Below the pieces are notes generated by a model, which worked only from the letters and a program-made list of their open reading frames with translations, did no database searches and was not told the DNA's origin. DNA of 64,000 nt from an uncultured Helicobacter sp. GTDB lineage: Bacteria; Campylobacterota; Campylobacteria; Campylobacterales; Helicobacteraceae. Positions 18,010 through 26,984 of this stretch are shown in pieces. The stretch covers positions 1 to 64,000 of the forward strand of contig NZ_CALERY010000011.1 in the NCBI RefSeq assembly GCF_937906905.1. The letters are read 5' to 3'. A program made the position numbers and the translations under genes. Each line of letters starts with the position of its first letter. Position 1 is the stretch's first letter.

Positions 18010-19508
18010 AATTCTCCACCCACAAAGACTCACTAGCACATATCGAAGCTGACATCACGCTTGTGTTTATTATCGATAAAAACTTCAAGCATAAGTGGAT
18101 TGACAAAAGCTTCCTAGAATCTCTCGCCTACAAAGCAGATATGCCACTTCTCCACCAAGAGGCAAAAACGCTCTATCTCCCAATAAAACAGCTCGATAAA
18201 GACTGCGTGCGCGAAGCTGGGGCACAGGCTGTGCGCTACCTTAGGTCATATCCTTTCAAAAAAGCAAAGATTGGCTTTTATACCCCAGAATCTAGCAAAG
18301 AATCCAAGAAGCAAGGAATCCCCAATGCTAGCGCAAAGACTGCTATAATGGCGGAATTTGCGCTAGGAGCAATGCTAGGGGCGTATTGCTATGATACCTT
18401 TAAAGCAGACAAGCAGTCTCTAAGCCTGTGCCACATCGCCATAAGCCTAGAGACTGCAGAATCTAAGCAGCAAGACCACGCAAAGCAGCTCGCCCAAGCA
18501 CTGGAAGCCGCCATTGAAGAAGCTAAGATTCTCGCAGAATCTGTAAATATCGCGCGTGATCTTGTCAATACTCCACCACAAATAGCCACGCCAAAATACA
18601 TCGCCCACACTGCAATAGACCACGCCCAAGCCCTGCAAATCTCGTGCAAAATCCTAAAAAAAGACGCGCTCAAAAAAGAAAAAATGGGCGCATATCTCGC
18701 AGTGGCAAAAGCCTCAAATAAATCCCCACGCCTTATCCACCTAAGCTACGCGCCCAAAAATGCCAAGCAAAAAGTCGTGCTAGTGGGCAAAGGACTCACC
18801 TATGATAGCGGGGGGCTAAGCCTCAAACCAGCAGACTACATGGTAACAATGAAAGCCGATAAAAGTGGGGCATGCGCGGTGCTAGGGATTATGAATGCCA
18901 TAGCCAAGCTAAAGCTCCCCATAGAAGTGCATGGGATCATGGGTATGGCAGAAAATATGATTGGCGGGAATGCGTATAAGCCTGATGATGTGCTTATCTC
19001 GCGGGAGGGCAAAAGTATCGAAGTGCGCAACACCGATGCGGAAGGGCGACTCGTGCTTGCAGACTGCCTAAGCTACGCACAGGATTTAAAGCCCGATATT
19101 TTGATTGACTTTGCTACGCTCACAGGTGCGTGTGTCGTGGGGCTTGGCGAATACACAAGCGGGATTATGGGGTATAATCAAGCCCTACAAGAAGCATTTG
19201 AGCAGAGCGCACTAGAGTCTGGCGAGCTCGTCGCCAGACTGCCTTTCAACCGCCATATCAAAAAACTCATAGAATCCAAAATCGCTGATGTAAGCAATGT
19301 TAGCACCTCGCGCTATGGTGGCGCGATAAGTGCTGGAATGTTCTTAGGGGAGTTTATCCGCGAGGAGTATAAGGAGAAATGGCTACATATCGATATCGCT
19401 GGTCCTGCATTTGTCGAAAAAGAGTGGGATATCAACCCCTATGGTGCGAGCGGAGCGGGTGTGCGTGCTGGTGTGCAGTTCTTGCGCGACTTAGTGAGCA
19501 GGGGTTAG
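18003..19508 (+). CDS. pepA: Leucyl aminopeptidase (M17)
   Basis: 501 residues. Cytosolic two-metal exopeptidase releasing N-terminal residues. The metal-binding and catalytic regions are clear: VGKGLTYDSGGLSLKP, MKADKSGACAVLG and the M17 signature NTDAEGRLVLAD. Helicobacter enzymes are heat-stable hexamers that act on Leu, Arg and Cys-Gly. Its place between dedA and ychF matches HP0570. Confidence 0.96.
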   Translation: MLKFSTHKDSLAHIEADITLVFIIDKNFKHKWIDKSFLESLAYKADMPLLHQEAKTLYLPIKQLDKDCVREAGAQAVRYLRSYPFKKAKIGFYTPESSKESKKQGIPNASAKTAIMAEFALGAMLGAYCYDTFKADKQSLSLCHIAISLETAESKQQDHAKQLAQALEAAIEEAKILAESVNIARDLVNTPPQIATPKYIAHTAIDHAQALQISCKILKKDALKKEKMGAYLAVAKASNKSPRLIHLSYAPKNAKQKVVLVGKGLTYDSGGLSLKPADYMVTMKADKSGACAVLGIMNAIAKLKLPIEVHGIMGMAENMIGGNAYKPDDVLISREGKSIEVRNTDAEGRLVLADCLSYAQDLKPDILIDFATLTGACVVGLGEYTSGIMGYNQALQEAFEQSALESGELVARLPFNRHIKKLIESKIADVSNVSTSRYGGAISAGMFLGEFIREEYKEKWLHIDIAGPAFVEKEWDINPYGASGAGVRAGVQFLRDLVSRG

Positions 19509-19509
19509 C

Positions 19510-20610
19510 ATGGGGCTTTCAATTGGGATTGTAGGGCTACCAAATGTAGGCAAATCCACGACATTTAACGCGCTCACAAAGGCGCAAAATGCAGAGGCAG
19601 CAAACTATCCTTTCTGCACCATTGAGCCAAACAAAGCCATCGTGCCTGTGCCAGATTCTAGGCTTAACGAGCTTGCCAAAATCGTGCAGCCAGAGCGTAT
19701 TCAGCACTCTGTGGTTGAGTTTGTGGATATCGCAGGGCTTGTGCGTGGGGCAAGCAAAGGCGAGGGGCTAGGCAATCAATTTTTAGCAAACATTAAAGAA
19801 GCGGATATGATTTTGCATATTGTGCGCTGCTTTGAGGACTCTAATATCACGCATGTGGAGGGGCGCATTGATCCAATCGGTGATATTGAAATCATCGAGC
19901 TTGAGCTTCTCTTTGCTGATATGGCAAGTTTGCAAAAACGCATTGAAAAGCTAGAGCGAGAATCTAAAGCCCAAAAGGGCGCAAATGCCCAGCTAGCAAT
20001 CGCCAAAGAACTGCTCGCGCATTTGGAATCCAATGCACCTGTGAAAACCTTTAGCAAGCGCGAAGATGAGGCATTTATCACCTTAAATAGAGAGCTGCGC
20101 TTTCTCACAAACAAAGAAATCATCTATGGCGCGAATGTGAGCGAAGAGGAGCTAGAAGCTGATAATGCCTTTGTGGCAAAAGTGCGCGAACACGCTAGCA
20201 AAACAGGGGCGATTGCCATTAAGCTTTGTGCAAAAATTGAAGAAGAAATGGTGGGGCTTGAAGAGCAAGAGCGAGCGGAATTTCTCGCAAGTCTTGGTGT
20301 AAAAGAGAGCGGGCTAGAGCAGATTATAAGAGAGGGCTTTGCGAGACTTGGGCTTATTAGCTATTTTACCGCTGGGGTGAAAGAAGTGCGCGCATGGACG
20401 ATTCGAAAGGGTGATAGCGCGCCAAAAGCCGCAGGCGTGATTCACAAAGACTTTGAAAAAGGCTTTATCCGTGCAGAGACTATCGCCTATGAAGACTTTA
20501 TCAAATACGGAGGCGAGACAAAAGCCAAAGAAGCTGGCGCTATGCGCACCGAGGGGAAAGACTACATCGTCCAAGATGGCGATGTAATGCACTTCCGGTT
20601 TAATGTGTAG
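19510..20610 (+). CDS. ychF: Redox-regulated ATPase YchF (Obg-like)
   Basis: 366 residues, standard length. P-loop GLPNVGKS (residues 9-16), ANYPFCTIEPN switch and VDIAGLVRGASKGEGLGNQFL G3 region, a coiled-coil insertion and a C-terminal TGS-like domain (ISYFTAGVKEVRAWTIRKG). YchF binds ATP rather than GTP, associates with ribosomes and responds to oxidative stress. It lies one base after pepA and ends the rightward block. The following 44 bp separate it from the convergent putA remnant; no terminator hairpin was recognised. Confidence 0.95.
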   Translation: MGLSIGIVGLPNVGKSTTFNALTKAQNAEAANYPFCTIEPNKAIVPVPDSRLNELAKIVQPERIQHSVVEFVDIAGLVRGASKGEGLGNQFLANIKEADMILHIVRCFEDSNITHVEGRIDPIGDIEIIELELLFADMASLQKRIEKLERESKAQKGANAQLAIAKELLAHLESNAPVKTFSKREDEAFITLNRELRFLTNKEIIYGANVSEEELEADNAFVAKVREHASKTGAIAIKLCAKIEEEMVGLEEQERAEFLASLGVKESGLEQIIREGFARLGLISYFTAGVKEVRAWTIRKGDSAPKAAGVIHKDFEKGFIRAETIAYEDFIKYGGETKAKEAGAMRTEGKDYIVQDGDVMHFRFNV

Positions 20611-20654
20611 GGATACATTCTGGATTCCCACTTTTGAGACAAACTTTTAGCCAT

Positions 20655-22005
20655 CTATCTTACATACAATAGCTCTGCTCTAGCTATGGAAATCACTCGC
20701 TCCTTGTAATACCACAGCAGCTCGTAGCGCCCATTCTCTAGCGGAGGCTTGATGATAAGAGGCTTGGCTTGCTTGGCTGCTTCGCGATAGATTAAATCGC
20801 TCATATCAAGCCCCCTGGAATCTCCGCCATGATAGCGCACACAATCAGCCCCAGAAAAACGCGCGACACACTTCATCGCCCCCTCGCGCACAAACTCCGC
20901 CACAAGCCCAAGCTTGCTTGCATTTTTTGCAACAAACTCCGCCTCACTAGAATCCTCATAACTCACCACAAGCCCAGCTCCAGAAGCTTGCGCGCCCAAA
21001 ATCACTCCAAGCATATCTTCCATACTATCAATCCCACTCACGCGATATACAAGTGAGTTTATGGGGACATACGCAATGAGATATGCACAATACTGCTCGC
21101 CACTTGCGCACTCATGCGTGAGCTTAAACTCATGCTCGCGATGATAGACATAGCTTTTAGCCTTTTGAAGTGCGGCTTTTAGAGCTTCTACTCTCGTGGA
21201 TTCTTGGGTGGATTCTGGCTGCAGCTGTGCGATAAGACGCTTAAATCTCTGCTCGATAATACTTTGAGAGAATTGTTTTTCTGGCTGTATTTGGGTAGCT
21301 TGCACAAACTGCCAAAGGAAATTTCGCCCGCCAATCTTGCGCGAGAATCCATTGCTAGCATGCCCGCTTGGCACTTTGATGATAGCATATCCTGCATACG
21401 CGCAAACTCTGTCCCTAGCAGGTAAAATGCCCTGCCCTTTATGCTAATGTGTGAAACCGCGGGAGAGTCCAGCGCGCCTTTTACACGAGCGAGATTCTCT
21501 TCTATAATAGCATTGCTAAAGGCACTTTTAGCGATGAAGTGAAAATTACACAAAAAGCCATGCTGGGATTTGGCACTAGATTCTAGCTCATCAAATGAGT
21601 CTAGCAGCAGAAGCATAGGCTGAGAATCCTTGTGGATTTGGCGCAGGAACATAGACACACTAAGCTGGGGGACATACCGCCCCACGCGCAAAAATACAAA
21701 AAGCACGAGCTTCTCACGCCATGTGAAAAAATCCCCAAAGCTATATCGTCGCAGGATTTTAGCGATGAGCTCAAAATTATGCGCCATACCCCCTCCAGCG
21801 CGCATGCTTGATTCTAAAAGCTTGGTAAATAACACTTGAGATTGGGGGTTTTCGATAATATGGCGCATTTTGTTGTAGAAGTTTTTTCTTTTTTAGAGAA
21901 AGAGCCTCGAGCACCCTGCTGCAAGAGCTTGGCAAACTCAAGCGCACGCTCTATAAGTGCTTCATGCTCTTTGTTTGTCATGGATTCTAAGGGTTTTTTG
22001 GACAT
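20655..22005 (-). pseudogene. putA: Decayed, internally deleted proline utilisation A (putA) remnant
   Basis: Three overlapping frames together spell the ends of a PutA-like protein. The first (from 22005) reads ALEFAKLLQQG..SKKEK; one extra A in an A6 tract (21882-21887) would join it to the second (NFYNKMRHIIENPQSQVLFTKLL... through RVKGALDSPAVSHISIKG), which resembles the proline dehydrogenase N-terminal region of epsilonproteobacterial PutA. Near 21399-21403 removing a GC pair joins this to the third frame (YAGYAIIKVPSGHASNG), which resembles the end of the P5C dehydrogenase domain and the C-terminal tail (LIYREAAKQAK... LENGRYELLWYYKE). The total is about 430 codons where PutA normally has about 1,150-1,200, so roughly the middle two-thirds is missing. 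Family assignment rests on remembered motif resemblance. Confidence 0.65.
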
Positions 22006-22031
22006 TGCGCGCCTTACTTAGGCTTGACTAC

Positions 22032-23504
22032 TCAAGCATGGGAGACTTGAGCCATTTGCGTAGCTTGAGAAGATTGAGCAGGCTTGGGCTTAGATTCTGG
22101 CTTGATGTCTAAAAGTCCGCCGATGAAAATCGCAATAATAAGCACCGGGATACAATAGCGCACATAGTAAAACCAGCCTTTAAGCAACCAGCGCGGGGCA
22201 GAAGTGCCATTTGATAGCTCTTCAATCGCTTCATCTTTGAGCACAAAGCCCACAAAAATACTCGCTAGAAGTGCAGTTAGCACAAATAAAATATTCCCGC
22301 TGATAAAGTCAAAAAAGTCAAACACACTTTTGCCAGCGATACTTACATCGCCAAGCAGCGAGGAGCTAAGCGCACATGGGATATTCCCCAGCACAAAAAC
22401 CCCCAATAGCGTATAATTTATAGCCTTTTTACTAGGAAGTTTATATTTCTCTTCAAGCACGGCGATGATGACTTGATAAATCGTAATCGAAGTGGTGAGC
22501 GCAGCAATTAGCAGCAAGGTAAAAAACACAATAGCAAAGAGATTCCCAAAATGCATGTGTGAAAATGCGATTGGCAAAACTTTAAACACCAATGATGGAC
22601 CAGAATCTGGCGCAAGATTAGCACTAAAGAGTGAGGGGAAAATCATAAACCCAGCCAGCACGGCGATGAAAGTGTTGATCACACCTGTGAAAAGCGAGGT
22701 TTTGATAAGGTTTTCTTGCTTATCAAGGTGCGAAGAAAGGGTGATCATCACGCCAAATCCAAGTGAAAGTGCGAAAAACACCTGACCAATGACATACAAA
22801 AATAGCTCTGGGCTAATAGCACTAAAATCTGGGACAAGATAGAATTTCACGCCCTCCATCGCACCCTCTAGCGTGAGATTGCGCGCGACCATAAGCAGCA
22901 AGCAGAGCAAAAGTAAGGGCATAAGATATTTGACAGATCGTTCAATCCCATCAATAACCCCCTTGCGCAGGATAAGCCAATTTATCGCGACAAAAACCAG
23001 CGTATAGAGCGTGATTTGCCACGGAGTGTTATTGATATGAGACTCATAAAAATCCAGCGCCGCAGCCTTTTGTAGTGGCATGCTTAAATCAAGCCCACCA
23101 GACAAACCACCATCAGCAACAGCACCCACCACACCCCGCACAATATGCGCGATATAGGAGATAACCCACCCGCCAATCACCATATAATACGCTAGAATCC
23201 CAAACGCCCCGAGCACCCCCATATAACCACAGATCTTCCAGAATCCTGCGATTCGCCCCTTATGCTTACCCTGCACACCAAAGGCATCGATTGAATTTGT
23301 ATGCGCACGGCGACCGATGACATTTTCCACAAGGATAATAGGAATCCCCACAAACAGCATTGCCAGCACAAACACCGCCACATACGCGCCTCCGCCATGC
23401 TCGCCCACAAGATATGGGAAGCGCCAAGTCGCGCCAAAGCCTATCGTCGCGCCTGCCACGGTAAGAATATATGTGAGTCGATTTGACCAGATTTGTCGCC
23501 TCAT
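22032..23504 (-). CDS. Sodium-dependent neurotransmitter-symporter (NSS) family transporter
   Basis: 490 residues from ATG 23504, chosen for AAAGGAG eight bases upstream. About eleven or twelve membrane helices. The first helix carries the NSS signature WSNRLTYILTVAGATIGFGATWRFPYLVGEHGGGAY, with the Na+ and substrate-binding unwound region; VFFALSLGFGVMITLSSH matches helix 6. Bacterial NSS proteins import amino acids (LeuT, TnaT, MhsT) with sodium. H. pylori encodes two such genes. The substrate is not predictable here; its neighbour is the putA remnant, which would fit an amino-acid role but proves nothing. The C-terminus is Pro/Ser/Gln-rich. Confidence 0.92.
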   Translation of the reverse strand: MRRQIWSNRLTYILTVAGATIGFGATWRFPYLVGEHGGGAYVAVFVLAMLFVGIPIILVENVIGRRAHTNSIDAFGVQGKHKGRIAGFWKICGYMGVLGAFGILAYYMVIGGWVISYIAHIVRGVVGAVADGGLSGGLDLSMPLQKAAALDFYESHINNTPWQITLYTLVFVAINWLILRKGVIDGIERSVKYLMPLLLLCLLLMVARNLTLEGAMEGVKFYLVPDFSAISPELFLYVIGQVFFALSLGFGVMITLSSHLDKQENLIKTSLFTGVINTFIAVLAGFMIFPSLFSANLAPDSGPSLVFKVLPIAFSHMHFGNLFAIVFFTLLLIAALTTSITIYQVIIAVLEEKYKLPSKKAINYTLLGVFVLGNIPCALSSSLLGDVSIAGKSVFDFFDFISGNILFVLTALLASIFVGFVLKDEAIEELSNGTSAPRWLLKGWFYYVRYCIPVLIIAIFIGGLLDIKPESKPKPAQSSQATQMAQVSHA

Positions 23505-23623
23505 CGCTCCAGCTCCTTTGTATAGTATAAAATCACACAACCTCGCACAAGCAAGATCCCATGCAAAATCTTAAAGTCAATCTAGGGATTCTACTTTTTT
23601 AAAGCTTTTAGTTTTATTGTGTC

Positions 23624-23651
23624 TGCAATATATTTGCACAAATGCTATAAT
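23624..23651 (+). promoter_or_regulatory. xerH promoter with palindrome TGCAA-N5-TTGCA
   Basis: An extended -10, TGCTATAAT (TATAAT at 23646-23651), lies about 60 bp before xerH. Immediately upstream TGCAATATATTTGCA (23624-23638) is a perfect 5-bp dyad covering the -35 area, a possible operator. The rest of 23505-23709 is AT-rich; a TATACT close to the NSS start could serve that gene. Confidence 0.5.
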
Positions 23652-23709
23652 TTACATCGTTTTCTGCGGTTTCCTGCGACAGATATGAGCTTCTCCCAAA
23701 AGGCGGTGC

Positions 23710-24780
23710 ATGACCTATCCCCTGCAATCCCACTCCACACTGCTTGGCAATTATGTCTTCTGGCTTAGCAAGTTTTTTATCCATAAAATCACCACACTTT
23801 CAAACCGCCATATCCATGACTCCAGCGCCCTACACCAAGCCATAGAATCTATCCGCGATGCACGCTCTCTCCACCAGCTCGCAGAAGCCATCAAGCACTC
23901 CCGCAACAGCGGCATGACAGGGATCAATACCTACGCACTCCCACTGCTTGGGCTTGGGGAATTTCTAGCAGATTCTAGAATCTGTGATTTAGAAGAAATC
24001 GATGAAAGCTTGCTTGCAGAGTTTATCACCCTGCGCACCGCGCGTCTCTCCAATGCCACTAAGCGCAATTATCGTATCGCGCTGCTTGGGTTTTTTGGCT
24101 TTATCGACAAGCACAACGAAGATGAAAGCGGCAAATCCTATATCTTTAATATCGAGCTAAAAAATCTCGCAGGCACACGCGGACAGAGTGGCGTCAAGCT
24201 CCCGACATTTCTCAAAACCGATGAGCTAGAGCGTTTCTTGCAGTCAATCGACACCACCCCACTAAGCCCCAAAATGCAAGCGCGCGATCGATTGATTGTG
24301 AAATTTATCATCTATACTGGAATCCGCGTAAGCGAGGCAATCAATCTCCAAGCCCAAAAAATCATCAAAGAAAACAATATCTACATGCTCACAATCCAAG
24401 GCAAAGGCGACAAATACCGCGTAGTGATGATAAAATCTAACCATATCCAAAGCCAGCTAGAATCTTGGCTTCACATACGCCATACAATCCCAAATATCCA
24501 AAACAACCTGCTTTTTTGCAACAAAAACGGCAAGCCCCTAAGCCAGCCCTATGTCTATGGAATCGTGCGCAAAATGCTCCTAAACATCGGGATAAAAAAG
24601 GAAAAAATGGGCGCGCACATGCTACGCCACTCCTTTGCCACCCTGCTCTACCAAAAGCATAAAGACCTAGTCCTCGTCCAAGAAGCCCTGGGGCATGCGG
24701 ATTTAAATACAAGTAGGATTTATACACATTTTGATAAAGACCGATTGATAAAAGCAGCAAATCTCATGGATAATCTTTAA
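23710..24780 (+). CDS. xerH: Tyrosine recombinase XerH
   Basis: 356 residues, close to H. pylori XerH. Epsilonproteobacteria use one Xer recombinase at a single difH site to resolve chromosome dimers, instead of XerC/XerD. The catalytic residues are visible: Arg in TGIRVSEA, Lys in the IQGKGDKYR beta-hairpin, HMLRH, the second His in LGHADLNTSRIYTH and nucleophile Tyr338. The N-terminal half has the SAM-like arm domain. No convincing dif site was found near the gene. Confidence 0.92.
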   Translation: MTYPLQSHSTLLGNYVFWLSKFFIHKITTLSNRHIHDSSALHQAIESIRDARSLHQLAEAIKHSRNSGMTGINTYALPLLGLGEFLADSRICDLEEIDESLLAEFITLRTARLSNATKRNYRIALLGFFGFIDKHNEDESGKSYIFNIELKNLAGTRGQSGVKLPTFLKTDELERFLQSIDTTPLSPKMQARDRLIVKFIIYTGIRVSEAINLQAQKIIKENNIYMLTIQGKGDKYRVVMIKSNHIQSQLESWLHIRHTIPNIQNNLLFCNKNGKPLSQPYVYGIVRKMLLNIGIKKEKMGAHMLRHSFATLLYQKHKDLVLVQEALGHADLNTSRIYTHFDKDRLIKAANLMDNL

Positions 24781-24858
24781 AATCTAGTGCGTATTAGTTT
24801 CTAGGCTTTAGAGATTTAGCCCTTGCATAGCAGAATCAGTGTAGAATCTAAACATCTC

Positions 24859-24876
24859 CACATTTTCTAAAATGTG
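24859..24876. promoter_or_regulatory. 18-bp near-contiguous palindrome between xerH and ackA
   Basis: CACATTTT-CT-AAAATGTG has perfect 8-bp arms and a 2-bp centre. It is too tight for a hairpin terminator and has no T-run after it, so an operator for ackA or a recombinase site is more likely. Function unproven. The rest of 24781-24989 holds only the ackA leader, with AAGGAG before the start. Confidence 0.4.
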
Positions 24877-24989
24877 TTAAAACTACACAAAAAGCCAAAT
24901 GCCCGCACAAAATTTATACACCTTAAGTTTAAATCCCCTACACTAGCTAGTGATTGCTTCATGCCAATACACCACAACAAGGAGAGTAA

Positions 24990-26183
24990 ATGAAAGTTTT
25001 AGTCATCAATTGCGGGAGCTCATCGCTGAAATTTCAACTCATAGAGACAAAGAGCGACAAGGTGCTTGCTTCTGGAATGTGCGATAGGATAGGGATTGAA
25101 GGGAGCGAGATAAACTACAAAAATGAGCAAGGCGAGAAATCCACCACCGCCACGCCTATCCCCACTCATGCCAAAGCCATAGCACTTGTGCTATCGCACC
25201 TACAAGAGAAAAACGCCGTAAGCTCGCTTAGTGAGATTTCAGCTGTGGGACATAGGGTCGTGCATGGCGGGGAGTTTTTCAAAGAATCTGTGCTTATTGA
25301 TGAAAATGTGCTTAGTGAGATCAGCGAATGCGCCACTCTCGCCCCCTTGCACAATCCAGCCAATCTCATCGGTATCCGCTCCTGCCAAGAGCTCATGCCA
25401 GAAACACCTATGGTCGCAGTGTTTGACACAGCATTCCACCAAAGCATGCCTGCTAGAGCCTACATGTATGGCGTGCCTTATGAATGGTATGAGAAACACA
25501 AAGTGCGTCGATATGGATTCCATGGCACAAGCCACAAATATGTCTCTCGCAGGACAGCGGAGTTTCTCGGGCTTGATTATCATAACTCCAAAATCATCGT
25601 CTGCCACCTTGGCAATGGCTCATCAATCTGTGCGGTAAAAAACGGCAAATGTATCGATACGAGCATGGGGCTAACCCCACTAGAGGGACTTATCATGGGC
25701 ACGCGAAGCGGGGATCTAGATCCTGCGATTCTCGAATACATCGCAGATCGAGAGAAACTTAGCGCAAAAGAAATCGTCAATATCCTTAACAAAAAATCCG
25801 GTGTGCTGGGGATTTCTGGGCTTTCAAGCGATTTTCGCGACTTGCTTGATGCAGATCTCAAAGGCGATGAGCGTGCTAAACTCGCGCGCGCAGCGTTTGC
25901 TTACCGCGTGCTTAAGTATATCGGCTCCTACTGCGCGGTGCTCATTGGCGTAGATGCGATAAGCTTCTGCGCAGGTGTAGGTGAGAATGCCAAATTTATC
26001 CGCGGCATGATTGTGGAGCATTTGGAGTTCCTAGGCGTGAAGCTCGATGTAGAAGCGAACAATGCCTGCGGGCAAGAAGCAATCATCTCTACAAAAGACT
26101 CCAAAGTCAAGGTCTGCGTAATCCCCACAAATGAAGAGCTCGTCATCGCCCAAGATACTCAAGCAATCGTCTCTAAACTCTAG
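24990..26183 (+). CDS. ackA: Acetate kinase
   Basis: 397 residues, full length. Converts acetyl phosphate and ADP to acetate and ATP, or the reverse. The N-terminal VLVINCGSSSLKFQL, the second signature RRYGFHGTSHKYVS, and the MGLTPLEGLIMGTRSGDLDP segment are intact, as is CHLGNGSSICA. Usually paired with pta, but no pta flanks it here; the next gene is an isochorismatase-like hydrolase seven bases downstream, presumably cotranscribed. Confidence 0.96.
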   Translation: MKVLVINCGSSSLKFQLIETKSDKVLASGMCDRIGIEGSEINYKNEQGEKSTTATPIPTHAKAIALVLSHLQEKNAVSSLSEISAVGHRVVHGGEFFKESVLIDENVLSEISECATLAPLHNPANLIGIRSCQELMPETPMVAVFDTAFHQSMPARAYMYGVPYEWYEKHKVRRYGFHGTSHKYVSRRTAEFLGLDYHNSKIIVCHLGNGSSICAVKNGKCIDTSMGLTPLEGLIMGTRSGDLDPAILEYIADREKLSAKEIVNILNKKSGVLGISGLSSDFRDLLDADLKGDERAKLARAAFAYRVLKYIGSYCAVLIGVDAISFCAGVGENAKFIRGMIVEHLEFLGVKLDVEANNACGQEAIISTKDSKVKVCVIPTNEELVIAQDTQAIVSKL

Positions 26184-26189
26184 CAAGGG

Positions 26190-26834
26190 GTGCTTATGCA
26201 GGCATTTTCCCACGGGCTTTTTACACCAGAATCCGCACTGCTTGTAGTCATCGATATCCAGGAGCGACTGCTACCTGCGATGAGCAAGCAAGAGCAGCTT
26301 ATCCATAAATCCTGCACACTTATCAAAGGTGCGCGCGCATTAGAAATCCCTATCATCATCACCGAGCAGTATCCAAAAGGGCTTGGCAAGACCGATGAGC
26401 GCATACTCTCTGCACTGGATTTTGGCAATCCGCAATCCACTTCAGGCTCTCTAGGGATAGATTCTCGCGCGCCAAATCCCTACGAGCCAGCTAGAAGTGG
26501 GGTGCAGATTTTCGAGAAAGTCAGCTTTAGTATCTTTGGCGATGAAAACATCACCAAAGCGATTGCGCAGCACAACGCAGCCACGCTTATGATTTGCGGG
26601 ATTGAAAGCCATGTATGTGTGCTCCAGAGTGTGCTGCATGCCAGGAAGCTTGGGATTGATGTCTGGGTCGCCCAAGATGCGCTTAGCTCGCGCAGCCGTG
26701 ATAACCACCTAAACGCTCTGGATCTCATGGCGGCTTCTGGCGCACACATTAGCAATGTAGAATCCCTCCTGTTTGGCGCCATGCACACCGCCAAGCACAA
26801 AAGCTTCAAAACTATCAGCGCACTTATCAAATAG
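26190..26834 (+). CDS. Isochorismatase-like cysteine hydrolase
   Basis: 214 residues. The fold shows LLVVIDIQERLLPAM with the catalytic Asp, ITEQYPKGLG containing the probable Lys, and the nucleophile Cys in ICGIESHVCVLQSVLHA followed by VAQDALSSRS. Members include YcaC and other hydrolases acting on amides or unknown substrates; this one lacks the features of true isochorismatase or nicotinamidase. The segment FGNPQSTSGSLGIDSRAPNPYEPAR is an extra surface loop. AAGGGG lies five bases before the start. Confidence 0.85.
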   Translation: MLMQAFSHGLFTPESALLVVIDIQERLLPAMSKQEQLIHKSCTLIKGARALEIPIIITEQYPKGLGKTDERILSALDFGNPQSTSGSLGIDSRAPNPYEPARSGVQIFEKVSFSIFGDENITKAIAQHNAATLMICGIESHVCVLQSVLHARKLGIDVWVAQDALSSRSRDNHLNALDLMAASGAHISNVESLLFGAMHTAKHKSFKTISALIK

Positions 26835-26984
26835 CTCCACACTAAAGCCACAAAGCCAGAATCCAAACATAGCGCTCACCACCCTGTTTAAGCGTGGCTA
26901 TACCTATCCACAGCCACGGGGTGCTTATGGCGTTTTTGGCGGTTTTGTGGTATGCTTTGGGCTATCTTTCTATAAGGAGTTGTG

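Noticed and set aside
23580..23709. A difH site upstream of xerH
   Set aside because: Only a 5-bp dyad (TGCAA-N5-TTGCA) was found; it does not have the length or arm structure of a Xer site.
24437..24760. Leftward frame of 107 codons opposite xerH
   Set aside because: It is wholly within the well-conserved catalytic domain of xerH on the other strand and shows no coding features of its own.
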